Assembly (NCBI GenBank): GCA_031285815.1
Contig: JAITVM010000042.1
Location: forward strand, 1 to 22,549
DNA length: 22,549 nucleotides
Direction of reading: 5' to 3'
Source of the DNA: Clostridiales bacterium
GTDB taxonomy: Bacteria > Bacillota > Clostridia > Lachnospirales > JAITVM01
The position numbers were made by a program, and so were the translations under genes. Shown here piece after piece: positions 7,006 through 15,575 of the stretch. Position 1 is the stretch's first letter, and every line of letters starts with the position of its first letter. The notes under the pieces are model-generated. The model saw only the letters and a list, made by a program, of their open reading frames with translations. It did not search any database and was not told the origin of the DNA.

Positions 7006-8184
7006 TTGAGGAGCGAACTAATTAATATAAGGGGCCTAAAGAAGGTCGGCATTATGGGTGGGACTTTTGACCCTATACATAATGGGCATTTATTGGCGGC
7101 AGAATTTGTTTTAAACAAGCTTGGCCTGGATAAAATTTTATTTATCCCTGCAGGGGTGCCCAATTTTAAGCTAGGCCAAAAAATAGCCCCGGCTAAAGAT
7201 AGGCTTATTATGTCATGCCTTGCTACGGTAGGCAATGACAAATTCGAAGTTTCCTCGATAGAAATTGATAAAGAAGATATATCATATACATTTGATACTA
7301 TCCAAGCGGTTAAAAATGCAACAGAGGCCGAGGTTTATTTTATAATAGGCTCGGATATTATAGACAGTATTCAAAAGTGGTATAAAGTAGAACAAGTTTT
7401 TCAATTATGTAAGTTTGTTTTAGTTAACAGGCCCAATCATGAAATAGATAAAAAGCTTGACGCCATTAGAAGGGGGTATAATGCAGATATTACATTTGTA
7501 GAAATCCCTTGGTGTGATATTTCTTCCACAAAAATCCGCGGCTGTATAAAAAACAATATGCCGATAACGGGCCTTGTACCTAGCTTAGTTGAAAAATATA
7601 TTATAAAAAATAATTTATATGCTGATATATTTGAAGGCTATATAAAAGATGAGCTCCATAAATTTATGGGCAGCTTTAGATACAAGCATACCCTAGGTGT
7701 TGCCGCTGAGGCAAGGCGCCTTGCAAAATTTTATAATGTTGATGAAGAAAAAGCGGTAATAGCGGCATATATGCACGATTTGGCTAAAGAATTCCCAAAA
7801 GCTGAAATGATAAATATGTGCCTAAAATATAATATTAAGGTTGAAGGGGTTTTGGATAGCCAAATAGAAATTGCCCATGGCTTTGTATCGGCAGAAATTG
7901 CCCGGGATTATTACGGGGTTACCGATACAATGGTTCTAAATGCAATTAGGTACCATTCTACGGGAAGAAAAAATATGACAATGCTGGACGCTATAATTTA
8001 TATCGCGGATGCAATTGAGCCAAACAGAAAAAAGGATAGGTTAACAGAAAAATTGCGGCTCCTTGCGTATACGGATATTAAAAAAGCCATGGCCTTGTTG
8101 TTGGAGTTTACAATAGAAAATATTGAAAGCAAGGGTAAAGAAGCACATCAGCTTTCTAAAAAGGCCCTAAAGGGGCTATCATAA
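7006..8184 (+). CDS. nadD: Fusion of nicotinate-nucleotide adenylyltransferase (NadD) and YqeK-type HD hydrolase
   Basis: The N-terminal half (about 13-205) is NadD, which adenylates nicotinate mononucleotide to deamido-NAD. It has the nucleotidyltransferase motif GGTFDPIHNGH (18-28) and ISSTKIR (172-178). The C-terminal half (about 209-392) is a YqeK-like HD domain with H228, the H257-D258 doublet, H291 and D335. YqeK proteins are known as symmetrical Ap4A hydrolases. In Bacillus nadD and yqeK are adjacent separate genes, so this is a gene fusion with no break seen in the frame. The TTG start at 7006 is supported by GGGG seven bases upstream; no in-frame ATG precedes the catalytic motif. It heads the operon continuing with rsfS, the same order as Bacillus nadD-yqeK-rsfS. 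Confidence 0.95.
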   Translation: MRSELINIRGLKKVGIMGGTFDPIHNGHLLAAEFVLNKLGLDKILFIPAGVPNFKLGQKIAPAKDRLIMSCLATVGNDKFEVSSIEIDKEDISYTFDTIQAVKNATEAEVYFIIGSDIIDSIQKWYKVEQVFQLCKFVLVNRPNHEIDKKLDAIRRGYNADITFVEIPWCDISSTKIRGCIKNNMPITGLVPSLVEKYIIKNNLYADIFEGYIKDELHKFMGSFRYKHTLGVAAEARRLAKFYNVDEEKAVIAAYMHDLAKEFPKAEMINMCLKYNIKVEGVLDSQIEIAHGFVSAEIARDYYGVTDTMVLNAIRYHSTGRKNMTMLDAIIYIADAIEPNRKKDRLTEKLRLLAYTDIKKAMALLLEFTIENIESKGKEAHQLSKKALKGLS

Positions 8185-8217
8185 CAAAAATTAAAATTAA
8201 CAATTATGGAGGGTTTT

Positions 8218-8556
8218 ATGGAAAATAAGATTTTGCAAACTATTTACAATGCATTAGATGAAAAGTTCGCGTTTGATATTATTGCTTATGATATTAAGGA
8301 AAAATCGACCCTAGCTGACTTTTTTGTTATAGCAAGCGCAAATAATTTAATCCAAGTTAAAGCATGCGCTGATAATGTTGAATTCCGGTTATCAGAAATT
8401 GGCGTTGAGTTAAGCCAAAGGGAAGGGTACAGCAGCTCAAATTGGATATTGATGGATTTTGGCCCGGTTATCGTACATGTGTTTAATAAGGATGATAGGG
8501 AGTATTATACCCTTGATAAAATTTGGGAAGGTTCGCCTATAATAGAGCTTGGCTAG
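8218..8556 (+). CDS. rsfS: Ribosomal silencing factor RsfS
   Basis: RsfS (YbeB/Iojap family) binds ribosomal protein uL14 and blocks 30S-50S joining, reducing translation under starvation. The 112-residue product is family-sized and has ADFFVIASA, REGYSSSNWILMDFG and VIVHVFNKDDREYYTLDKIW. The ATG at 8218 is preferred over an in-frame ATG at 8206, because GGAGGG lies between them as the Shine-Dalgarno of the second. It sits between the NadD-YqeK fusion and rsmB and is probably cotranscribed with both. Confidence 0.95.
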   Translation: MENKILQTIYNALDEKFAFDIIAYDIKEKSTLADFFVIASANNLIQVKACADNVEFRLSEIGVELSQREGYSSSNWILMDFGPVIVHVFNKDDREYYTLDKIWEGSPIIELG

Positions 8557-8568
8557 GGGTAAATATTG

Positions 8569-9906
8569 ATGCAAATTAATCAAAGGGAAGTTATCGTTTA
8601 TGCTTTAATTGAGATACTGGATGAAAAAAAGTACAACAACCTTGTTTTAAAACAGGTGCTTGCCAAAAATAATTCATTGCTGCCGATTCAAAAGGCTTTT
8701 ATAACCGAATGCGTTAATGGTACGCTTAGGAATTTAATTCATATTGATTATATTTTGAATTTTTATTCCAGGACGCAAACGAAAAATATGAAGCCTTTTA
8801 TTTTGGCGCTTTTGCGTTCCAGCGTCTATCAGATTAAATTTATGGATAAAGTGCCGCATTCGGCAGTTTGTAACGAGGCTGTTAATTTAGCGAAGGAAAA
8901 AGGTTTTACTAACTTAAGCGGTTTTGTAAATGGCGTTTTGCGGAATATCGTAAGGGGTACGCCCAAAATAAAATACCCGGCGAAAGGCGGCAAAGAATAT
9001 TTATCCGTTAACTATTCAATTGAGCCTTGGCTTTTGGAGTATTGGCTTACTGAATATGATTTTGCCCAGGTTGAAAGTATTTGTAAATATAGCTCGATGC
9101 CCCCAAATGTAACAGCCTGTGTGAATACCCTTAAGATTGACAGGGAAGGGCTGATAAATGTTTTTGGGCAAGAAGGTGCGGTAGCCAGTAGCTCTGGGGC
9201 CCTGGATAATTCATTAAAAATAAAAAAATTTTCTGATATAACACAAAAAGAATCTTTTATCAAAGGCTATTTTCATATAATGGATGAAAGCTCAATGATA
9301 GCGGTTGATGCACTTGGCCCTAAAGAAGGCTCAACAATAATTGATTTGTGTGCGGCCCCTGGTGGGAAATCTTTTTACATGGCATACAAAACAAATGATA
9401 ACGCTAATATTTATTGTTTTGATGTGTTTGAACATAAAATCGAATTAATAAAAAAAGGTGCAAAACGGCTGGGGCTCAAATCAATAAAAGCAGAAATTAA
9501 TAATGGTGAAGTTTTTTCAAAGCAATTGGAAGGGTCCGCTGATTACTTATTGATAGACGCACCATGTTCCGGGTTTGGTATGTTGAGGAAGAAACCGGAT
9601 ATTAAGTATACTAAAACTTATGATGATGTTTTAGCACTGTCTGTATTACAAAAGAGGCTTATCAAAAATTCGTATAAATATTTAAAAGATGGCGGTATTT
9701 TGATATATAGCACTTGCACTATTTCAAAAAAAGAAAATATAGATAATATGAATTGGGTCCTTAGTAATTTGGAATTAGAGCCTTATGACATATCTGGGTT
9801 TATCCCAAGCCAATTTTCTCAAAAAGAAAAACATTATGTCCAAATCTTACCTGATGAAAACGGAGTTGATGGATTTTTTATAGCGGCTTTTAAGCGGAAG
9901 GGTTAG
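8569..9906 (+). CDS. rsmB: 16S rRNA (cytosine-967-C5)-methyltransferase RsmB
   Basis: RsmB (Sun) methylates C967 of 16S rRNA using S-adenosylmethionine. The 445-residue protein has an N-terminal NusB-like RNA-binding domain (about 1-135) and a C-terminal Rossmann methyltransferase. Visible motifs are the SAM loop DLCAAPGGKSF (about 259-269), DAPCSGFG with C333 (release cysteine) and YSTCT with C383 (nucleophile), the two-cysteine chemistry of RNA m5C enzymes. The ATG is chosen with GGGG nine bases upstream; a TTG one codon earlier is possible. The start lies 12 bases after the rsfS stop, and rlmN begins two bases after its end, so the three genes are an operon. Confidence 0.95.
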   Translation: MQINQREVIVYALIEILDEKKYNNLVLKQVLAKNNSLLPIQKAFITECVNGTLRNLIHIDYILNFYSRTQTKNMKPFILALLRSSVYQIKFMDKVPHSAVCNEAVNLAKEKGFTNLSGFVNGVLRNIVRGTPKIKYPAKGGKEYLSVNYSIEPWLLEYWLTEYDFAQVESICKYSSMPPNVTACVNTLKIDREGLINVFGQEGAVASSSGALDNSLKIKKFSDITQKESFIKGYFHIMDESSMIAVDALGPKEGSTIIDLCAAPGGKSFYMAYKTNDNANIYCFDVFEHKIELIKKGAKRLGLKSIKAEINNGEVFSKQLEGSADYLLIDAPCSGFGMLRKKPDIKYTKTYDDVLALSVLQKRLIKNSYKYLKDGGILIYSTCTISKKENIDNMNWVLSNLELEPYDISGFIPSQFSQKEKHYVQILPDENGVDGFFIAAFKRKG

Positions 9907-9908
9907 AG

Positions 9909-10952
9909 ATGGCTAAGGAAGAAATAAATTCCCTTGAATTAGGGGGGCTTGAAGAAATTGTTTTGGCTTTGGGTGAAAAAAAATTTAGGGCACAACAAAT
10001 ATATGAATGGGTACACAAAAAGCAGATTGATAATTTTAACGATATGACAAATGTTTCTAAAAGGCTTATTGAAAAACTTGACGAAAAATACTGTTTTACG
10101 CATATAAAAATGGAGAAAAAGTTATATTCTGAAGTAGATAATACTATAAAGTACTTGTTTAGGGTAAATGGAAATACTATAATAGAAAGTGTTTTAATGA
10201 GGTATTCTTTTGGCAATTCGGTTTGCATATCGAGCCAGGCCGGCTGTAGGATGGCTTGTACATTTTGTGCATCTGCCATAGGCGGTTTAGAGAGGGACTT
10301 AACGGCAGGTGAAATGCTTGGCCAGGTTTACTCCATACAAAAAGATATTGGCGAAAGGGTAAGCAATGTTGTAATAATGGGGTCCGGAGAGCCTTTGGAT
10401 AACTATGATAATACATTGAAATTTATTAGGGTTTTGGCTTCAAAGCTTGGGCAAAATTTGGGTATGCGCCATATTACTTTATCTACATGTGGGTTAATTG
10501 ATAAAATAAATAAATTAATGTCTGAGGGTTTACCAATAAACCTTGCCGTTTCACTTCATGCGCCAAACGGCGGGGTTCGTGAAAAACTTATGCCTGCTTC
10601 AAAAAAAGCGCCTTATGATGATTTGTTAAGGGCATGCAAGAAATATACAGAACGAACCGGGCGAAGGGTTACCTATGAATATGCCCTTATAAGCGGAATA
10701 AATGATAAACAGGGGCACGCGCTAGAGCTTGCCGGAAAAATAGGGGGCTCTGTTTGCCACGTGAACCTAATCCCTATTAACTATGTAGAAGAGCGTGGCT
10801 TCAGGCCGGCTTCAGAAGGCACAATTTATAGTTTTGCAGATATACTGAAAAAGAATGGTGTGGAGGTAACGATACGCAGAAAATTAGGCAGCGATATAAA
10901 TGCGGCTTGTGGCCAGCTACGGAAATCTTATAGCAACAGAAATGGCTTATAG
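9909..10952 (+). CDS. rlmN: Dual-specificity 23S rRNA/tRNA adenine-C2 methyltransferase RlmN
   Basis: RlmN is a radical SAM enzyme that makes m2A2503 in 23S rRNA and m2A37 in some tRNAs. The 347-residue product has the CxxxCxxC cluster motif as C113, C117 and C120 (CRMACTFC). GSGEPLDN (158-165) and SLHAPN follow. C334 in AACGQL is the expected methyl-carrying cysteine. I see nothing that marks it as the resistance paralogue Cfr, and the operon position fits the housekeeping enzyme. GGAAGGG at the 3' end of rsmB serves as ribosome-binding site, and only two bases separate the genes. Confidence 0.95.
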   Translation: MAKEEINSLELGGLEEIVLALGEKKFRAQQIYEWVHKKQIDNFNDMTNVSKRLIEKLDEKYCFTHIKMEKKLYSEVDNTIKYLFRVNGNTIIESVLMRYSFGNSVCISSQAGCRMACTFCASAIGGLERDLTAGEMLGQVYSIQKDIGERVSNVVIMGSGEPLDNYDNTLKFIRVLASKLGQNLGMRHITLSTCGLIDKINKLMSEGLPINLAVSLHAPNGGVREKLMPASKKAPYDDLLRACKKYTERTGRRVTYEYALISGINDKQGHALELAGKIGGSVCHVNLIPINYVEERGFRPASEGTIYSFADILKKNGVEVTIRRKLGSDINAACGQLRKSYSNRNGL

Positions 10953-11004
10953 CCTGCAAGCTTATGGATAGACAATAACCCTAATCTTAATGAGGTGTTC
11001 GAAT

Positions 11005-11739
11005 TTGCGCGGAGAAGGAAAAACAGATATAGGAAGGAAAAGAAAATTAAACGAGGATAGTTTTTTTGTTGAAAATGGGGCAATTGGCAGTTTGCCTAAC
11101 CTCTACATTATCGCTGACGGAATGGGCGGGCACCAGGCGGGCGAGGTTGCTAGCTTTGAGGCGATAAGGGCGTTTAAATCTTATGTTATGGAAAATACTT
11201 TTGAAGACGGCGACATTTTAGATTTTATGATTAGTGCTACAAAGCATGCAAACTCGGAAGTATTAAAAAAATCTACATGTGATAAACAATATTTTGGGAT
11301 GGGGACTACTTTGTCGTCATGCGTGTTTGACAAAGGTAAATTATATATCGCCCATGTTGGCGACAGTAGGGTTTATAAAGTTTCTGGCAGTTCGATCACC
11401 CAGTTGACAGCTGACCACACATTTGTAAATGATTTAGTAAAAAAAGGCGAAATTACTTCGGAAGAGGCAAGGGAGCACCCTAAAAGAAATTTAATAACCA
11501 GGGCAATTGGGGTAGAGGAAGATGTCTTGATCGACGGCGTCCTACATACACTAATGGGTAACGATAAAATAATTTTATGTTCGGATGGGTTGACATCAAT
11601 GCTTACTGACCAGGAGATATTAATGCATATTAATTCCGGCGGGGGTTTGCCTGATACTTTGAACCAGCTTATCGATAGCGCAAAAAATAAAGGTGGGGAT
11701 GATAATATATCAGTCATACTTATAGAAGAGGAGAGGTGA
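11005..11739 (+). CDS. prpC: PP2C-family Ser/Thr protein phosphatase (Stp/PrpC)
   Basis: This cytosolic metal-dependent phosphatase should reverse phosphorylation by the PASTA kinase encoded next to it. PP2C motifs are all present in the 244-residue product: NED (D18), DGMGGHQAG (from 38), GDSRVY (from 119), SDGL (D194) and GDDNIS (D233). The TTG at 11005 is preferred over an in-frame ATG at 10990 because GAGGTG lies seven bases before the TTG and nothing comparable precedes the ATG. It also gives the usual family N-terminus, a few residues before GKTDIG. The kinase gene starts six bases after its stop. Confidence 0.94.
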   Translation: MRGEGKTDIGRKRKLNEDSFFVENGAIGSLPNLYIIADGMGGHQAGEVASFEAIRAFKSYVMENTFEDGDILDFMISATKHANSEVLKKSTCDKQYFGMGTTLSSCVFDKGKLYIAHVGDSRVYKVSGSSITQLTADHTFVNDLVKKGEITSEEAREHPKRNLITRAIGVEEDVLIDGVLHTLMGNDKIILCSDGLTSMLTDQEILMHINSGGGLPDTLNQLIDSAKNKGGDDNISVILIEEER

Positions 11740-11745
11740 TAAATT

Positions 11746-13839
11746 ATGATTCTTAACCCAGGGGCAATTATTTCTAATAGGTACGAAATAGTTGATGAAT
11801 TAGGTTCCGGCGGCATGTCTATTGTATATAGGGCTGTGGACAAAAAATTAGACAGGTTTGTCACTTTTAAAGTTATGCGTGAAGAATTTATAAAAGATGC
11901 TGATTTCATACAAAGGTTTAATATAGAGGCCAGGGCGGCAGCCAGCTTGTCACACCCTAATATAGTAAATGTTTATGATGTCGGGCAGGATGGCGGCATA
12001 TATTATATTGTCATGGAATTTATTGATGGGTATACCCTAAAAGCCCTTATCGATAAAAAGGCACCTTTTGAAAATAAAGAAATCATTGGCGTTTCTATCC
12101 AAATTGCAAAAGCTTTACAAAATGCCCACCAGAATAACATTGTCCACAGGGACATAAAACCGGAAAATATTATGATTACTAATAAGGGTATTGTGAAGGT
12201 TACAGATTTCGGGATAGCAAGGGCGGCTACATCTTCTACAATAACCGTAGATAGCACAATGGGTTCGGTTTATTATTTTTCGCCTGAACAAGCGCGGGGC
12301 GGTTTTGTTGATTTAAAAAGCGATATTTATTCATTAGGGATTGTTATGTTTGAAATGGCGACAAATAATTTGCCTTTTAATGGGGAGAATACAGTTGCCA
12401 TAGCGCTTAAACACCTGCACGATGAGGTTCCGGATATTAAAGCTATGAACCCTAACATTACCGATAGCATAGCTAAGGTAATTTATAAGGCTACCCAAAA
12501 AAAATCAATTAATAGATATGAATCGGCGTCGACGCTTATAGTAGATTTAAAACTTTCACTCAATGATGATAGCGGTGATTTTGTTTACGTTAAAGATGAA
12601 AATAATGTTTCGAAAGAAACAATTAGAATATCTGGTGAAGAAATAAATAGGATAAAAACAGAATCGGATAGTTACGAAGGCGAAAAACGCGAAATACAGG
12701 CGATTAAAAGAAAATCTGGAGAAAGTAGCGAAGACAAAGAATATAAGAAACAATATAAAACCACAATAGAGAGAAGGGTGATAGGTGCAGCCGTCATAAC
12801 TTCTATACTAATAATATTAATGATATCTTTTTTTATTATTAAATATTTAGATTCTATAAAGAAAACTGTAGTTATGCCGGAAGAATTGGATCGTGTAGTT
12901 GGCGTTTCTGAAACAGAGGCCAATAATATACTTAACCAGCTTGGGATCGATATACTTGATACGAAGTGGGTCCATAGTGATACTGTTGAAAGTGGCTTTG
13001 TTGTTTCATATGATATAGGCATTGATGAAGACACATCGGCGTACCCTGTTGCCGGCGAGTCAAAAATTGTACTCCATATTAGTAATGGCCCTGAGCTTAT
13101 CGAAGTGAGAAGCTTTATTGGCCAAAATTATAATTTAATAGACGATATGATAACAGAATCAGAACTGACTAAAGATATTACCCACTCACATATAAATAGT
13201 GATGAGCCGAAAGATATTATAATTGACCAAAGCCCAAAAGCTGGGGACCATGTCGAAAAAGGCACAAGGATAAAATTTACAATTTCAGACGGCCCCCCAA
13301 TCCAGCTTGTTGCGGTACAAAGCTATAGGAATTACGAGCGGGAGGACGCCCGCGCAGAGATAGAAGCACTTGGGCTGGAAGTAGAATTTGAAGAGCGCTA
13401 TAACGATTTTTATGAAGAGGGCAGGGTAGTTTCCCAATCTATTGATGCAGGGAGGACTGTAAAAGTTGGCGAGGTTATTATATTAATAATTAGTTTGGGC
13501 CCTGAAGCGGACCAGGCTGCCACGCCTAACACTGGCACAGTAGATAATGGCGGTGGTGAAACTGCAGCCACTGAAATTATAGAAAAAGAAGGGTATTTAG
13601 AGATAAATTATGAGGGCTTTGAAGAAGGCCAGGAAACTGCAACAATTAGGGTCCTGGAAATCCATTCGGGGATAGGCACAGAAATTTTTGAAAATACTTT
13701 TACCAGGGATGATTTGCCTTATCTTTTAGAAGTGTCAGGTACCGGGGCTGTTGATTATATGTTTCAAGTATTAAAAGATGGGCAGTATATAAAATATGCC
13801 GAAGCATCCGTTGATTTTGATGAAATAATAATCGATTGA
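11746..13839 (+). CDS. prkC: PASTA-domain Ser/Thr protein kinase PrkC
   Basis: This membrane kinase senses muropeptides or lipid II outside the cell and phosphorylates cell-wall, division and translation proteins; in Bacillus it also triggers germination. The kinase domain (about 13-273) has GSGGMS, K42, HRDIKPEN with D136, DFG (154-156) and SPEQ. A Lys/Glu-rich juxtamembrane segment leads to one transmembrane helix (about 346-366). Three PASTA repeats follow (about 376-448, 449-517, 518-586). The last 110 residues after a short Gly/Thr linker (about 612-697) are a beta-rich extracellular segment I do not recognise. The ATG has GAGGTGA upstream, overlapping the end of the phosphatase gene. 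Order and pairing match Bacillus prpC-prkC. Confidence 0.95.
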   Translation: MILNPGAIISNRYEIVDELGSGGMSIVYRAVDKKLDRFVTFKVMREEFIKDADFIQRFNIEARAAASLSHPNIVNVYDVGQDGGIYYIVMEFIDGYTLKALIDKKAPFENKEIIGVSIQIAKALQNAHQNNIVHRDIKPENIMITNKGIVKVTDFGIARAATSSTITVDSTMGSVYYFSPEQARGGFVDLKSDIYSLGIVMFEMATNNLPFNGENTVAIALKHLHDEVPDIKAMNPNITDSIAKVIYKATQKKSINRYESASTLIVDLKLSLNDDSGDFVYVKDENNVSKETIRISGEEINRIKTESDSYEGEKREIQAIKRKSGESSEDKEYKKQYKTTIERRVIGAAVITSILIILMISFFIIKYLDSIKKTVVMPEELDRVVGVSETEANNILNQLGIDILDTKWVHSDTVESGFVVSYDIGIDEDTSAYPVAGESKIVLHISNGPELIEVRSFIGQNYNLIDDMITESELTKDITHSHINSDEPKDIIIDQSPKAGDHVEKGTRIKFTISDGPPIQLVAVQSYRNYEREDARAEIEALGLEVEFEERYNDFYEEGRVVSQSIDAGRTVKVGEVIILIISLGPEADQAATPNTGTVDNGGGETAATEIIEKEGYLEINYEGFEEGQETATIRVLEIHSGIGTEIFENTFTRDDLPYLLEVSGTGAVDYMFQVLKDGQYIKYAEASVDFDEIIID

Positions 13840-13863
13840 TTATTTAATTGGGAGGATTATTTT

Positions 13864-14736
13864 TTGTTGAACGGAAGGATTATAAAAGGTGTTGGCGGGT
13901 TATATTCTGTTGATACTAATGATGGCATTTATTTCTGTAAGCCAAGGGGGATTTTCAGGAATAAAGAGGTAACGCCCCTTGTGGGCGATTATGTCCATAT
14001 GTTTGTTACTGATGAAAGAGACAGGGAAGGCGTAATTGATGAGATTTTAGCCCGCAAGAATGAATTTATTAGGCCACGCGCATGCAATATTGATTTGGTT
14101 ATACTGGTTTTTGCGGTAAAAGAGCCTGCTATAAATTTTGATTTGCTGGACCGTTTTATAATCCTTGCAGAAGCACAAAATCTGGAGGTTTTAATATGCA
14201 TAAACAAAATGGACTTGGTAATTGGCAGTGGGTTTGAAGAATTTAGGGCCTTATATGAAGCGATAGGCTATAAGGTTAAATTGATTTCCACTTTCGATAA
14301 CTGTAGCAAAAATGAGCTTATACATGATATTAGAGGGCAGGTGAGTATCCTGGCCGGCCCTTCTGGGGTTGGGAAATCTAGTATTGTGAACCTTTTTCAA
14401 GATAACGATGTTATGGAGACCGGTGAACTGAGCCAAAAAAACAAGCGTGGGAAACATACAACCAGGCATGCTGAGCTTATCGAGGTCGAGAAGGGTACAT
14501 TTATTGTTGATTCACCTGGTTTTACATCAGTTAATTTAAATAATATAAACCCGCAAGAATTACAATTTTATTTTAAAGAGTTTGGGCCATATCTAAATTC
14601 ATGCAAATTCAATGACTGTATGCACATAAATGAGCCTGGCTGTTTAGTTAAGTCTAATATAAACGTAAATATTAATGAACAAAGGTATAATAGGTATAAA
14701 TATTTTCTGGACGAAATACTGAAATGGAGGAAATAA
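13864..14736 (+). CDS. rsgA: Ribosome small-subunit GTPase RsgA
   Basis: RsgA (YjeQ/YloQ) is a circularly permuted GTPase that helps the last steps of 30S maturation. The 290-residue product has an N-terminal OB fold, then G4 NKMDL (114-118), G1 GPSGVGKSS (165-173) and G3 DSPGF (216-220), in the permuted order typical of the family. The C-terminal zinc knuckle has C247, C252, H254 and C260. The TTG start is chosen because GGAGG lies eight bases upstream; a second TTG directly follows it. It is one base apart from rpe and follows prkC, as in Bacillus, where RsgA is a known PrkC substrate. Confidence 0.95.
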   Translation: MLNGRIIKGVGGLYSVDTNDGIYFCKPRGIFRNKEVTPLVGDYVHMFVTDERDREGVIDEILARKNEFIRPRACNIDLVILVFAVKEPAINFDLLDRFIILAEAQNLEVLICINKMDLVIGSGFEEFRALYEAIGYKVKLISTFDNCSKNELIHDIRGQVSILAGPSGVGKSSIVNLFQDNDVMETGELSQKNKRGKHTTRHAELIEVEKGTFIVDSPGFTSVNLNNINPQELQFYFKEFGPYLNSCKFNDCMHINEPGCLVKSNINVNINEQRYNRYKYFLDEILKWRK

Positions 14737-14737
14737 A

Positions 14738-15400
14738 ATGTTTAAATTAGCGCCATCTATTTTAGCCGCCGATTTTACACAATTGGGGTACCAAATAAAA
14801 CAAATAGAAGAATCGGGTGCGCACTACCTTCATATTGATGTAATGGATGGCTTGTTTGTCCCAAATATAAGTTTGGGGCAGCCGGTTATTAAAAGTATCC
14901 GAAAAGCGACCGACATGACATTCGATGTCCATCTTATGATCGATAGCCCTGATAGGTATATAGAAGAATTCGCTAATGCCGGCGCCGATATTATAAATGT
15001 ACATGTAGAGGCGGTACCGGATATTGATGCCTCTATCCGTAAAATTAAATCCTGCAATAAACGTGCGGCTATAACTGTTAAACCAAATACAGACATAGAA
15101 GTAGTATACCCGTTTCTGGGCCTGGTAGATATGGTTTTAATAATGAGTGTTGAGCCGGGTTTTGGCGGGCAAAAGCTTATACCGGGGGCGTTAAAAAAAG
15201 CAGAAAAATTAGCTGGCCATATAACTAACAACAATTTGTTTACTGAAATAGAAATGGATGGCGGCATAAATATGGAAAACATAAAAGATGTTTTAAATGC
15301 GGGTGTAAATGTGGCTGTTGTTGGGTCGGCTATTTTTGGCAGTAGCGATATAAAAAAATCCGTACGTGATTTTTATAACGCCATAGCGGAAAGCCAATGA
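14738..15400 (+). CDS. rpe: Ribulose-phosphate 3-epimerase
   Basis: Rpe interconverts D-ribulose 5-phosphate and D-xylulose 5-phosphate in the pentose phosphate pathway. The 220-residue TIM barrel is family-sized. It starts MFKLAPSILAADF and has metal ligands H32 and D34 (HIDVMDG), H65 (DVHLMI) and D174 (EMDGG), with the phosphate-binding GGxN and VVGSAIF segments. GGAGG at the end of rsgA is its ribosome-binding site. Its stop codon overlaps the ATG of the short ORF that follows, suggesting translational coupling with a gene that used to be there. Confidence 0.96.
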   Translation: MFKLAPSILAADFTQLGYQIKQIEESGAHYLHIDVMDGLFVPNISLGQPVIKSIRKATDMTFDVHLMIDSPDRYIEEFANAGADIINVHVEAVPDIDASIRKIKSCNKRAAITVKPNTDIEVVYPFLGLVDMVLIMSVEPGFGGQKLIPGALKKAEKLAGHITNNNLFTEIEMDGGINMENIKDVLNAGVNVAVVGSAIFGSSDIKKSVRDFYNAIAESQ

Positions 15401-15513
15401 TAGGCATTATTTTTGCTAATGCAGAGATTTATGGCTACCCAATTGTATTGCCGTACATAACAATGGTTTATATTTGTTTAGAAATTTACCCAAAGCTAAA
15501 GTTTTTTAATTAA
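15397..15513 (+). pseudogene. 38-codon ORF at the thiN position, possible 5' remnant of thiamine pyrophosphokinase
   Basis: An ATG overlapping the rpe stop (ATGA) opens a 38-codon frame beginning MIGIIFANAEIYGY. The start resembles clostridial thiamine pyrophosphokinases, which often begin with an (I/V)ANGEIYDY-like strand, and thiN follows rpe in many Firmicutes. The rest is hydrophobic and aromatic without the expected CADGGA motif, and no continuation is visible in another frame before spoVM. It could be a decayed thiN, a chance frame, or a real small protein. The evidence is only position, overlap and a short resemblance. Confidence 0.3.
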
Positions 15514-15517
15514 GCAC

Positions 15518-15546
15518 AAAATATTTTTTTAGCAGTATTATATAGT
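15518..15546 (+). promoter_or_regulatory. Possible sporulation (sigma-E type) promoter of spoVM
   Basis: AAAATATT (15518-15525), a 13-base spacer and TATATAGT (15539-15546) loosely match the sigma-E pattern (-35 ending ATATT, -10 like CATACAAT). In Bacillus spoVM is transcribed by sigma-E. The match is partial, and the region is so AT-rich that chance similarity is likely. Confidence 0.25.
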
Positions 15547-15575
15547 AATAATGGCTTTTGCAGGGGGTAATTTTT

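Noticed and set aside
11373..11909. Minus-strand 178-codon frame
   Set aside because: It is antisense to prpC and the start of prkC, both of which have clear family motifs.
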